NCBI GenBank assembly: GCA_964461295.1
Contig: CAYWTX010000329.1
Coordinates: forward strand, 1 to 28,653
Source of the DNA: CAYWTX01 sp964461295
Lineage (GTDB): Bacteria; Planctomycetota; Phycisphaerae; SM23-33
Length of the DNA stretch: 28,653 nucleotides
Direction of reading: 5' to 3'
The position numbers were made by a program, and so were the translations under genes. The notes beneath the pieces were generated by a model, which was not told where the DNA came from, made no database searches, and was given only the letters and a program-made list of their open reading frames with translations. Of this stretch, positions 1-8,248 are shown piece by piece (the first letter of the stretch is position 1; every line of letters begins with the position of its first letter).

Positions 1-26
1 AGACTGGCGACCGATACCATGTAAGC

Positions 27-86
27 GTCTCCTGGGTGGGGTGTTTGGGCTTCTACCAATCCCCATCCTACCCCATTCCAGGAGAC
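27..86. repeat. Imperfect inverted repeat just past the ATPase gene
   Basis: The arm GTCTCCTGG at 27-35 pairs perfectly with CCAGGAGAC at 78-86. The pairing continues inward as TGGGGT (37-42) with ACCCCA (70-75) after a small bulge, leaving a loop of about 27 bases. It lies about 20 bases beyond the stop codon of the minus-strand ATPase gene. It could be a transcript-end hairpin, although there is no U-run. It could also be the edge of a small repeated element that truncated that gene. Confidence 0.5.
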
Positions 87-104
87 CCCGAAACCGCCCG
101 CCGC

Positions 105-1406
105 TCACGGGGTTCCAGGATTATCTTGGACAAGAGTGGGGCCGAACGAAGGGGATCCCCGGTACTTCACCTCAACGGGGATCACGTACTTGGGGCTGCG
201 AACGATGATGTCAACTTCCCGGTCGCTTGCGGCGTCGCGCCAGTAGAGGATCTCGGGCACATCCCTGTAGTAATACGCGTACAGATGACGAAGAACGGTT
301 GTCTCCACCACCTTTCCCATCTCTTCGGGTTTCTGGAGGATTTCCTCGCCCCGCAACAGAACCGCGTTCCTCAGCGCCGCGTCGACTAGATACACTTTGT
401 GCCGAGCCTTCAAGGCCTTCTTGCCCCCACTTTCCCAAGGCTTCAGCCGGTAGATCAGGTATGCTTGCTCAAGCAACTCCAAATGGTTGGTCACCGTGAT
501 GGGCGAGACTTCCAGGGCATCCGCGCATGTCTTGGCGGCGATGACGCCGCCGCTGTGGATGCACAGGTACGTGAAGAGGTTCTCCAAGTGCGACACTGTC
601 CTGACGCCGAACAGTGCCGTCATGTCTCGCTTCAGGACCCGCTCCACCACATCCTCGCGCAGGAGCTTCTGGCAAAACTGGATGTCCCGGTGTTTGGCGG
701 TTTCCGGGAACCCGCCCACGAGAAGATACCGCTGGAAGAGGGGCATCAGGCTGCCCATCCGCGTCGCAAGGTCGGCCCTGCCGCCATGGTCCATCTCGAA
801 CAGGTCCATCGGTCGTAGGTTCCGGGGAACGGAGGAGGTGTCCTCGCCTCGGATCTGGAGAAACTCGTAGAAGGACAACGTGGGGATGGGCACTGAAATC
901 CACCGGCCGACGCCGCTGTCGCTCAATCGGTGTCGGTGAACAACGCTGGCTGATCCCGTGGCCAGGATTCGATACCACGGCGCATGGTCGATCAACTGCT
1001 TCAGCTCCAGGTCCCAGTCTCTCTGGTACTGCACCTCATCCAGCAACAGATAGACCTTCTGTTTCTCCGGGTATATGTTGCTGTGATAGACCCTCAGGAC
1101 TTCCGGGAGTTGGAGAAGCTTGAGTATCGGGTGATCCAAACTCAAGTAAAGGACTTGTTTGGGGTCGCACCCGTCGGCAAGCAATCCCTGCACCGTCTGC
1201 TCCAGGATGGTGGTCTTACCGACCCTGCGAGGTCCCGAAAGGATAACGGCCCGACGGAGGGCTTCATCCTTCAGGTGCTTCATGCAGATGCGATACGCCA
1301 ACCTTCGGAAGTCAGGCACGGCCATAGACTTGCCCGTCCACCACGGGTTGAACCCGTGCAGGATGGACAGGACCTCGCCGGTGTCGATGAAGTCGCGTGT
1401 AGGCAT
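105..1406 (-). CDS. AAA-type ATP-binding protein with DUF4143 C-terminal region, probably C-terminally truncated
   Basis: This 433-residue protein belongs to the ATPase family with a P-loop NTPase domain, a winged helix and a DUF4143 nuclease-like domain. It is usually an orphan gene of unknown cellular role, often mobile. Walker A is GPRRVGKTT (58-66) and Walker B is VYLLLDEVQ (118-126). A winged-helix stretch lies near 290-320. A PD-(D/E)XK-like pattern follows, with D399 and EVK at 412-414. In the family, 50 or more residues normally follow that EVK motif; here the protein stops about 20 residues later with an unrelated-looking tail, so I infer a damaged 3' end. Base composition is visibly more A/T-rich than the neighbours, which suggests transfer. 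The ATG start has only a weak, distant GGAGAG upstream. Confidence 0.85.
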   Translation of the reverse strand: MPTRDFIDTGEVLSILHGFNPWWTGKSMAVPDFRRLAYRICMKHLKDEALRRAVILSGPRRVGKTTILEQTVQGLLADGCDPKQVLYLSLDHPILKLLQLPEVLRVYHSNIYPEKQKVYLLLDEVQYQRDWDLELKQLIDHAPWYRILATGSASVVHRHRLSDSGVGRWISVPIPTLSFYEFLQIRGEDTSSVPRNLRPMDLFEMDHGGRADLATRMGSLMPLFQRYLLVGGFPETAKHRDIQFCQKLLREDVVERVLKRDMTALFGVRTVSHLENLFTYLCIHSGGVIAAKTCADALEVSPITVTNHLELLEQAYLIYRLKPWESGGKKALKARHKVYLVDAALRNAVLLRGEEILQKPEEMGKVVETTVLRHLYAYYYRDVPEILYWRDAASDREVDIIVRSPKYVIPVEVKYRGSPSFGPTLVQDNPGTP

Positions 1407-1451
1407 AAAGACTTCAGTCTCTCCGTTCTATTATCGACTATCGCGTGCGAA

Positions 1452-1471
1452 GTCTATGGTATACTATAGAC
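1452..1471. promoter_or_regulatory. 20-bp near-perfect dyad upstream of the ATPase gene
   Basis: GTCTATGGTA followed by TACTATAGAC is a 10+10 dyad with a single mismatched pair. It lies about 45 bases upstream of the minus-strand ATPase start, in an A/T-rich gap. On the minus strand it contains TATAGT, a -10-like hexamer, and GATAAT lies about 20 bases further downstream. It could be an operator over the promoter of that gene. No bound regulator can be named. Confidence 0.4.
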
Positions 1472-1513
1472 ATTCGCCAGGCAAGATGATAGTAGCTCTG
1501 GAAAGAGTGAAAC

Positions 1514-2836
1514 TCACGCCTCGCAGCAGCAACAGCAGCAATCGGTGTCCCAGACGGCGCGAGCGGCCTTGGCGAAGCGGGCGAGGATGTCGGGAATGCT
1601 CATCCATTCCACGCCCTTGAGGTAGGTCCGCATCTTGTTGCGGAAGGGCTTGTACCAGTGCTCCGGGACGCCGTCGATCCCCACGCACGCGCCGACGATG
1701 CTCCCGGCCGTTGCGGCCGTGCAGTCGTTGTCGTAGCCCATGGCGACGGTGTTGCCCAACACCGCGGTCACGTCGCGGCCGCCGAGGGCCAGGCCGAAGA
1801 TCGTCAGGCAGGCGTTGTTGTTGGTGTGGACGCTGTGCATGCCGGGGAATCGCTCGTCGACGAGCTTTCGCCCGTGCTGCCAGTCCTTGAGCTTGCCGGC
1901 CTGCTTGAGGGCCCACGTCACGTCGGCAGTCAGCCGGCAGGAGCGCGGGATCTCGCTCAGGGCGATGCGGCAGGCGTCCAGCGGGTCGTCGCAGGCGAAC
2001 GCGGCCGCGATGGCGGCGGCGAAGTACATCTCGCCGTAGATGCCGTTGTAGCGGTGCGAGAGCCAGGCGTCGCGGTAGGCGAGTTCGGCGGCCTTTTCCG
2101 GCCAGCCGGGGGCGGCGTAGCCCCACGGGTCGGAGCGGATGTCGGCGCCGATCCACTCCATGTAGGGGTTGCCCTTTTCGCCCGCCTTGGAGGCGGGCAC
2201 GCCGGCCTTGAGGTTCTCCAGTGCGACGTGCTCGGCCGTGCAGGCCATCGGCAGGTACTTCAGCCAAGCCTCGCCGACGTCGGCGGTGGTGAAATCGGGG
2301 CCGTGCTCCTCAAGGATGAGCAGGCCCAGCACGGTGTAGACGACGTCGTCGTCGACGGGGACGTGGGTCATCTTCTGGCGGAGGTAGTCCTCGCAGCGAG
2401 ACACGTCGTAGCGCTTGTCCCATGGGCTGCCGATGAACGTCCAGTAGTCGGTTGGCGGGTAGGCCATCTTGCAGTGCCCGGCCAGGGCCTGCATGCGATG
2501 GGGCTGCCAGCCCTCGACGATGGCGCCGAGGGTGCATCCGGCCGCGCGGGCAAGGAAGGCGCCCTTGACGCGGCGGCGGTACTCGCGGGCGTCGAAGGAG
2601 CACCAGAGCTGCCGCGGCCCGTTGGGCCTCTCGGCAAGGATCTCCGGCAGCGGGTTGGGTTCGTTGTCGGCGATGGCGCGGGAGGGCCCGGCCCTCCGCA
2701 TCTCGGCCGTGAGGGCGGCGATTCGCCGGCGGAGGGCGTTGATCGCGGGCCGGACCTTCGCGCCCTGCTCGTGGCGGACGTCGGCCCATTCCAGGAGGCG
2801 GCTGAGGTCTTTCTTGAGGTCGTCGAAGTAGGGCAT
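1514..2836 (-). CDS. ADP-ribosylglycohydrolase family protein with hexacysteine C-terminus
   Basis: This 440-residue protein has the ADP-ribosylglycohydrolase (DraG/ARH-like) fold signature. GAFLARAAGCTLGAIVEGW (92-110) matches the N-terminal GxxxGxxxG region, three aspartates at 162-164 match the first metal-binding site, and GYDNDCTAATAG (367-378) matches the second, with D369 and D371 as expected ligands. Family members hydrolyse ADP-ribose linkages on proteins or related nucleotides using two Mg2+ ions; the substrate here is unknown. The first 70 or so residues are a charged helical extension outside the usual domain. No signal peptide is seen, so it should be cytoplasmic. The ATG is preceded by AAAGG seven bases upstream. 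The last ten residues contain six cysteines in a row (433-438). Confidence 0.88.
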   Translation of the reverse strand: MPYFDDLKKDLSRLLEWADVRHEQGAKVRPAINALRRRIAALTAEMRRAGPSRAIADNEPNPLPEILAERPNGPRQLWCSFDAREYRRRVKGAFLARAAGCTLGAIVEGWQPHRMQALAGHCKMAYPPTDYWTFIGSPWDKRYDVSRCEDYLRQKMTHVPVDDDVVYTVLGLLILEEHGPDFTTADVGEAWLKYLPMACTAEHVALENLKAGVPASKAGEKGNPYMEWIGADIRSDPWGYAAPGWPEKAAELAYRDAWLSHRYNGIYGEMYFAAAIAAAFACDDPLDACRIALSEIPRSCRLTADVTWALKQAGKLKDWQHGRKLVDERFPGMHSVHTNNNACLTIFGLALGGRDVTAVLGNTVAMGYDNDCTAATAGSIVGACVGIDGVPEHWYKPFRNKMRTYLKGVEWMSIPDILARFAKAARAVWDTDCCCCCCEA

Positions 2837-2998
2837 GGCTTTACCTTTCTTGGGTAGCGGGGATCATACCCGCGCGGACACGGAACGCCAAGCGGCGGCT
2901 TGGTCGATGCAAGCCGCGGACAAAGCAGGTTCTGTATGGCGGGCCGAGGCCGGCCGAAAACGACGGCACGTTCGCGCACCGCGTCGGTTAGAGGTGGT

Positions 2999-5900
2999 AT
3001 GTCAGCCAGAAGCAATGCGCATTGGATGGCGGCGTCCCTGGTGGGTTCCCTGCTGTGCTTGTCTTGCCTCGCCGCCCAGAGAGGGCCGAGCCCGGCCACG
3101 AACCCGGGGGTCGCCGCGCCCGCCTCGGCGCCGGCGAGTTCGGGGGTGAACGGACCTGACGACACGGTTGCCAAGGCCGCTCGGCTTCGCCTGGCCATTG
3201 AGGACCTCATCGCGACCTTCGGCGACCGCTACGCGCGGGGGCGCGAGTACCTCCGACGGCTCAACGCCCTGGTGGAGGGCCGCGGCCAGGAATCGCTCGA
3301 CGAACTGCGCGACCAAGCCCTGCTGGACAACCCGCTGCTCGATGACATCCAGGGACTGTTGGTCCTGGTGGGAGCGGGAGGTTCCGACGGCGGCACGATG
3401 AGTGTCAGTGCCCACATCGGTAAGGCCATCGGCCTTGTCTCGCCGGTCCGTCCCGGAAAATCAGAGACCGCGCCAGGAATGAAGATCCTGTATGAATCGA
3501 AGTTGGGGCCGGAGGAGGTCGCCAAGTACAAGTGCAAGTGGGACGCCTCCAAAGGTTCCGTCGGGTTCATCAATCTGCACTACGACGCCAGGAAATTCCT
3601 CTTCAGCGCGGCGGCAAGAAACGGATACCAGATCTTCGAGATGAACGTGGACGGCAGCGGTTTGCGGCAGGTGTCCTCGGACGAGCATCCGTACGTGGAC
3701 AACTTCGATCCTGTTTACATGCCGGACGGGCGGATTGTCTTCCTCTCCACCCGCATGTTCCAAGGGGTGCCGTGCCTGGGCGGAGAACCGCATGTCGCCA
3801 ACCTGTTCTCGATGAAGGCCGACGGCAGCGACGTGCGCCAACTCACGTTCGAACAGGACGAAGACTGGGACCCCGCCGTCATGAACGACGGCCGGGTGAT
3901 GTATGTTCGCTGGGAGTACGCCGACACGCCGCACCATCATACCCGGCTGATCTTCACCATGAACCCGGACGGAACAAACCAAAGAGCTCTGATGAAGAGC
4001 AACTCCTATTGGCCCAACGCGATCTTCTACCCAAGGCCGATCCCCAATCATGCCACCCGGTTCGTCGGCGTCATCTCGGGCCATCACGGCGGCGGCCGTT
4101 CCGGTCCCATGTACGTCTTCGATCCGGGCATGGCGAACGAGGCGTCGAGCGCGGTGGTCCAGCGTATTCCGCCCGATCCGAACGAACTGCACAAGTCGCC
4201 GCGGTGGCTGGAGGAATCATCCTATGATGGTCCTCCCCGCATGTCCTGCCCAAAGTATAGCCATCCCCACCCGCTCGCCGATGCCGAGGGGCGCGGGGCC
4301 GGCAAGTACTTCCTGGCGGGAGGGGCCGTGGTGGACGTGTTCGGCAACAGCGTCGGCCTGGCGGGCGGAGGCGCCGAGGTGGTCCCGATCCAGGTCCGAC
4401 CGCGCCCGCCGATCATCCCCGACCGGACGGATCGCACACGCAAGGACGCCCTGGTCTACCTGGCGGATATCCATCGGGGCGGCGGGCTCGAGGGCGTGCC
4501 GCGCGGCACGGTCAAGAAGTTGCGCGTGTTCGAGTATAGCTTCGGGTACCGCGATACCAAGTCCGCCGGCGAAGCGGGCAAGGGCTGGTCTGGTCCGTGG
4601 GAGCCGCATCGAATCTGGGGCACCGTACCGGTGGAAGCAGATGGTTCGGCCCATTTCCTCGTTCCGGCGATGACGCCGCTGGCCCTTCAGCCGCTGGATG
4701 CCGAAGGCAAAGCCCTGCAGGTCATGCGGAGCTGGTTTGTGGCCCAGCCGGGCGAGAGTATTTCCTGTGTTGGCTGTCACGAGCGACCCAAAGACGTTTC
4801 GTCGGGCACAATGGTAGGCGCGGCATTCCGCCGTCCTCCGAACCCGATCGAGCCCTGGTACGGCCCCCCGCGCGGCTTCGGCTTCCACCGCGAGGTCCAA
4901 CCGGTGCTCAACAAGCACTGCGCCGGCTGTCACACGGGCGCGAATGTCCCCAAGGGTGTCAGAAAGCCCAACCTGGTATCCGAGTCACTGAGGGTTTCGA
5001 CGGCCAAGAATGGCCGCACCGCCATAAACCCCAGTGACTCCTTCACGAACCTGCTTCCGTACATCCATCGTCCGTCGTCGGAGAGCGACTACGTCATGCA
5101 TCCGGCCGCCGAATTCGACGCGGACGCCAGCCCGCTGATCCAGATGCTGCGCAGCGGCCACGGCGGCGTGAAACTCGACGCCGAGAGCTGGGACCGCCTG
5201 GTCACGTGGATCGACCTGAACGCGCCGGCATTCGGCACTTGGCGGGAGGGCTGGAGCATCCCCGCGCCCCAAGGCGGCGAGGAAGACTTCAGTGAGCTGC
5301 GGAGGAAGATGCGCAGGCTCTATGCCGGCATCGATGACGATCCTGAGTCCGTGCCGTCGTCCCCGGTGGACCTGGGGCCGCCCGTTAAGCACCAGTCGCC
5401 GCCGGCGGCGCCGGTCCCCGACTGCCCGGGCTGGCCGTTCGACCCCAACGCCGCCGCGAAGATGCAGCAGACGGCCGGCGCAAGGACTTCCAGGCGCGTC
5501 GTGCTCGTGGCCGGCGAAACCGCCCGCGATGTGGTCCTCGACATGGCCCTGATCCCGGCGGGCGAGTTTATGATGGGCGCCAATGAAGGCAGGCCCGACG
5601 AGCGGCCCATGGCCCGGGTGAAGATCGACCGGCCGTTCTGGATGGGCACCTTTGAGATCACCAACCAACAATACAACCTCTTCGATCGACAACACGACAG
5701 CCGCTACCACAATCAACCTAGTTGCCACCTGGGCGGACGGGGCTGGCCCATGAATCATCCGTTGCAGCCGGTCGTGCGGGTCTCCTGGCAACAGGCGGCC
5801 GCGTTCTGCCGCTGGCTGTCGGAGAAGACAGGAGAGAAGTTCCGTCTTCCCACCGAGGCGCAGTGGGAATGGGCCTGCCGGGCCGGGTCCGACAAGCCTC

Positions 5901-6460
5901 TCTCGTTTCGTGACGGCAAGGGCGATTACGGGGCGTGGGCCAACATGGCGAACATTGGGAGTTTCAAGACCAAAACGGGGGCCACGGTCACAATACCCGC
6001 CGGTGCGAGTGAGCCGGTGACGCTGCCGCCCGGGTTCTTCAGTTGGGCCGACCAATCGGCCGCCAGGCCGTTCTCCCTGGTCGCAGAACCGGGGTCCGGG
6101 CTCATGCAGACCGTAGGGGGAATGAACAGCAAAGGTTTTGCCATGTTTGTGAGCGCCACATGGAAGTCCATGCCGCGGTACACTCCCAATCCCTGGGGGT
6201 TGCACAACATGCACGGGAACGCGGCCGAATGGACGGCCACCGCCTATCGCCCCTATCCCTATGATGGGAAAGACGGACGCAATGAGGATGGCGGGGGCCT
6301 GCGCAGAGTGGTGCGTGGCGGTTCCTGCTTTGACCTGCCCACGCATTGCACAGCCAGTGTGCGTACATCGTTCCGCAGTTGGCAGGGCGTCCACAACGTG
6401 GGATTCCGCGTCATATGTGAAGTGGTCGACCCTGGCGAGAAAGCACGGGACCAGGAGTGA
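2999..6460 (+). CDS. HzsA-related PD40 protein with two CxxCH motifs fused to a SUMF1/FGE-like domain
   Basis: An exported multidomain protein of 1153 residues if it starts at 2999. That ATG has GAGG four bases upstream and is followed by an apparent signal peptide. An earlier in-frame ATG at 2900 would put 33 charged residues before it. PD40/TolB-like propeller strands run from about 195 to 335, with repeated 'NVDGSGLRQV', 'KADGSDVRQL' and 'NPDGTNQRAL' units. Two haem c motifs follow, CVGCH (590-594) and CAGCH (641-645), in a layout like hydrazine-synthase-alpha-related proteins. A SUMF1/formylglycine-generating-enzyme-like domain fills about 847-1145, ending with RGGSCFDLPTHC and GFRVIC. 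Of the two FGE active-site cysteines, the one matching human Cys341 is kept (C1117), but the Cys336 position is Asp (D1112). Canonical sulfatase activation is therefore doubtful. The substrate is unknown. Confidence 0.85.
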   Translation: MSARSNAHWMAASLVGSLLCLSCLAAQRGPSPATNPGVAAPASAPASSGVNGPDDTVAKAARLRLAIEDLIATFGDRYARGREYLRRLNALVEGRGQESLDELRDQALLDNPLLDDIQGLLVLVGAGGSDGGTMSVSAHIGKAIGLVSPVRPGKSETAPGMKILYESKLGPEEVAKYKCKWDASKGSVGFINLHYDARKFLFSAAARNGYQIFEMNVDGSGLRQVSSDEHPYVDNFDPVYMPDGRIVFLSTRMFQGVPCLGGEPHVANLFSMKADGSDVRQLTFEQDEDWDPAVMNDGRVMYVRWEYADTPHHHTRLIFTMNPDGTNQRALMKSNSYWPNAIFYPRPIPNHATRFVGVISGHHGGGRSGPMYVFDPGMANEASSAVVQRIPPDPNELHKSPRWLEESSYDGPPRMSCPKYSHPHPLADAEGRGAGKYFLAGGAVVDVFGNSVGLAGGGAEVVPIQVRPRPPIIPDRTDRTRKDALVYLADIHRGGGLEGVPRGTVKKLRVFEYSFGYRDTKSAGEAGKGWSGPWEPHRIWGTVPVEADGSAHFLVPAMTPLALQPLDAEGKALQVMRSWFVAQPGESISCVGCHERPKDVSSGTMVGAAFRRPPNPIEPWYGPPRGFGFHREVQPVLNKHCAGCHTGANVPKGVRKPNLVSESLRVSTAKNGRTAINPSDSFTNLLPYIHRPSSESDYVMHPAAEFDADASPLIQMLRSGHGGVKLDAESWDRLVTWIDLNAPAFGTWREGWSIPAPQGGEEDFSELRRKMRRLYAGIDDDPESVPSSPVDLGPPVKHQSPPAAPVPDCPGWPFDPNAAAKMQQTAGARTSRRVVLVAGETARDVVLDMALIPAGEFMMGANEGRPDERPMARVKIDRPFWMGTFEITNQQYNLFDRQHDSRYHNQPSCHLGGRGWPMNHPLQPVVRVSWQQAAAFCRWLSEKTGEKFRLPTEAQWEWACRAGSDKPLSFRDGKGDYGAWANMANIGSFKTKTGATVTIPAGASEPVTLPPGFFSWADQSAARPFSLVAEPGSGLMQTVGGMNSKGFAMFVSATWKSMPRYTPNPWGLHNMHGNAAEWTATAYRPYPYDGKDGRNEDGGGLRRVVRGGSCFDLPTHCTASVRTSFRSWQGVHNVGFRVICEVVDPGEKARDQE

Positions 6461-6676
6461 CTCCTACCTGACCTGCATCGCTCCGGGCGGAGGCAAGCCA
6501 TGGGGGTCCACCCGATCCGCATGAGTTCGGACGCTTCAACTTCAGCAAGATGCCGGCCGGTCCAGTGTCGCGCGGCCGCGGTTGAACCTTACTTGTGCGG
6601 CGAGTCGGCGTGATGCGATGCTGGGGCTGACCACCGAGAACCGGCTCGCCGACGGCGCAGGCAACGAGGTGGCAGT

Positions 6677-6682
6677 GAAGGA
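6677..6682 (+). promoter_or_regulatory. Ribosome binding site deciding the start at 6690
   Basis: GAAGGA lies seven bases before ATG 6690, and that start opens directly on a signal peptide. The earlier in-frame start at 6582 has no comparable site and adds 36 unlikely residues. Confidence 0.7.
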
Positions 6683-6689
6683 ATCGAGC

Positions 6690-8210
6690 ATGCCGCAAAT
6701 GGGCACGACGTTGATGGCCGTCAGTATGATCTGGGCAGCCATGGTCGGCGGTTCGCCAGTGGCCGGCGCTGAGCCTGTCGCCAGCGATATTCCACTGGGT
6801 CACAAGAACTTCGTGCCCACCCCGGAGCGTCCCGTGGGCTGGCGAGGCGACTCCACGGGCCATTTTCCCGGGGCCGATCCCGTCACGGCGTGGGACATCG
6901 AGAAGGGCATCAACATCCTCTGGCGGGTGCCCACGAAGCGGTTCTCCAATGGCATGCCGGTGGTCGTGGGCCAGAAGCTCTTCGTGAACATGGAGCCGCG
7001 CGTCCTGCTCTGCATGGACAAGATGACCGGCAAGCTGCTCTGGGCGCAGGATGGGGGGAAGGAAGAACCCCTGCGCGACGCCGACGCCCTGAAGACGCTG
7101 GTGGTGAATGTTCCCGCGGAAGGCCAGCAGCCGGAACCCCCCTGGTCGCAGCGGAAGCTCAGCTACGGCCAGAACGCCGGCAATTCCATCCCCACGCCGG
7201 TGACGGACGGCAAGCACATCTGGGTCAAGAACGGCGGCGGCGCCGCGTGCTACGACCTCGATGGCGGACGCACCTGGATGGCGGACACCCACCTGGCGAA
7301 CACCGACCATCCAGTAAATGTGCCCTCGCCAATACTCATCGGCGGCGTGCTGGTGTGCGAGGGGGGAATCACCGACCACTGGAAGCAGAACAGCCAGAAC
7401 AAGATCGCCGATGGCGTCATTCCCCCGAACCCGATCAAGAACTTCAAACACTGGCTCGTCGGACTGGATGCCGCCACCGGCAAGGTGCTCTGGGATCTGG
7501 GGCCGCTCAACGCCGGCGGCTACGGCGGACCGCCCACACCCATGGCGCTGAAGCTCACCGACAAGAAGGAGACCGCGACCTTCGTTCTCACCGCGGAGGG
7601 CCACCTTGTGCGGCCGACGGACGGCAAACTAATCAAGCCCTACGTGGGTGGTCGGGCCGCATTTGCCTCGCCCTATCAGTTCGGGCAGTGTGCCATCTTC
7701 ACGCACGGTTACATCTCGTCGGTGCAGTTCACCCTCGGCGGCCCCGGGGAGGCGGACACCGAGCCCGTCTTCAACACGAAATGCCGGTCCGGCATGGGTG
7801 GATCGGTCGTGCACGATGGACTGGTCTACGCGATCAGTTGCGCGAAGGAGGGGCTGTATATCAGCGTCGTGGACGCGACCACGGGGAAGCTGCTTCCCGG
7901 CCTGATGCTGCCGGCTGAGCTTTCCGATAAGGGTGCGGACTGGCCGTCCTGTGCCGCCGCCGGGAAGTACCTCTTCATGCTCACGGATCACCGCGTCTTC
8001 GTGCTGGAACCGGGCGCCACGCCGAAACTCGTGGCAGTGAACGCGGTCGAACGCACGTATTCCGGCCCCGTGTTCGACGGCGAGCGAATGTACCTGCGCA
8101 CACACGATTCCGTCCTGTGCATCGCCCGCAAAGGCGCCGAAGGCACGCGGTATGAACAGGACGCACGCGAGCGAGCACGCGTAGCCGCAACGACACAGAA
8201 GTCCCAGTGA
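6690..8210 (+). CDS. Secreted PQQ-like beta-propeller protein
   Basis: A 506-residue exported protein. A signal peptide covers about residues 1-27 and ends near VAGAEP. The body has repeated PQQ-like blades, seen as 'MDKMTGKLLWAQD' (109-121), 'YDLDGGRTWMAD' (188-199), 'LDAATGKVLWDLG' (259-271), 'VDATTGKLL' (394-402) and a closing 'PVFDGERMYLRTHDSVLCIA' (460-479). Such proteins are structural propellers. True quinoprotein dehydrogenases also need a PQQ pocket and metal ligands, which I cannot recognise here, so no enzyme activity is assigned. It sits 229 bases after the HzsA-related gene and just before a paralogous propeller gene, so the two may work as a pair in the periplasm. The last 30 residues are charged and probably disordered. 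Confidence 0.85.
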   Translation: MPQMGTTLMAVSMIWAAMVGGSPVAGAEPVASDIPLGHKNFVPTPERPVGWRGDSTGHFPGADPVTAWDIEKGINILWRVPTKRFSNGMPVVVGQKLFVNMEPRVLLCMDKMTGKLLWAQDGGKEEPLRDADALKTLVVNVPAEGQQPEPPWSQRKLSYGQNAGNSIPTPVTDGKHIWVKNGGGAACYDLDGGRTWMADTHLANTDHPVNVPSPILIGGVLVCEGGITDHWKQNSQNKIADGVIPPNPIKNFKHWLVGLDAATGKVLWDLGPLNAGGYGGPPTPMALKLTDKKETATFVLTAEGHLVRPTDGKLIKPYVGGRAAFASPYQFGQCAIFTHGYISSVQFTLGGPGEADTEPVFNTKCRSGMGGSVVHDGLVYAISCAKEGLYISVVDATTGKLLPGLMLPAELSDKGADWPSCAAAGKYLFMLTDHRVFVLEPGATPKLVAVNAVERTYSGPVFDGERMYLRTHDSVLCIARKGAEGTRYEQDARERARVAATTQKSQ

Positions 8211-8233
8211 TGAAACCGCAGCGCCCGACAGCC

Positions 8234-8239
8234 GGGAGA
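8234..8239 (+). promoter_or_regulatory. Ribosome binding site favouring the start at 8249
   Basis: GGGAGA lies nine bases before ATG 8249. The alternative ATG at 8210 overlaps the previous stop codon (TGATG), which would allow translational coupling, but it has no clear Shine-Dalgarno site. Confidence 0.5.
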
Positions 8240-8248
8240 ACGCACAGA

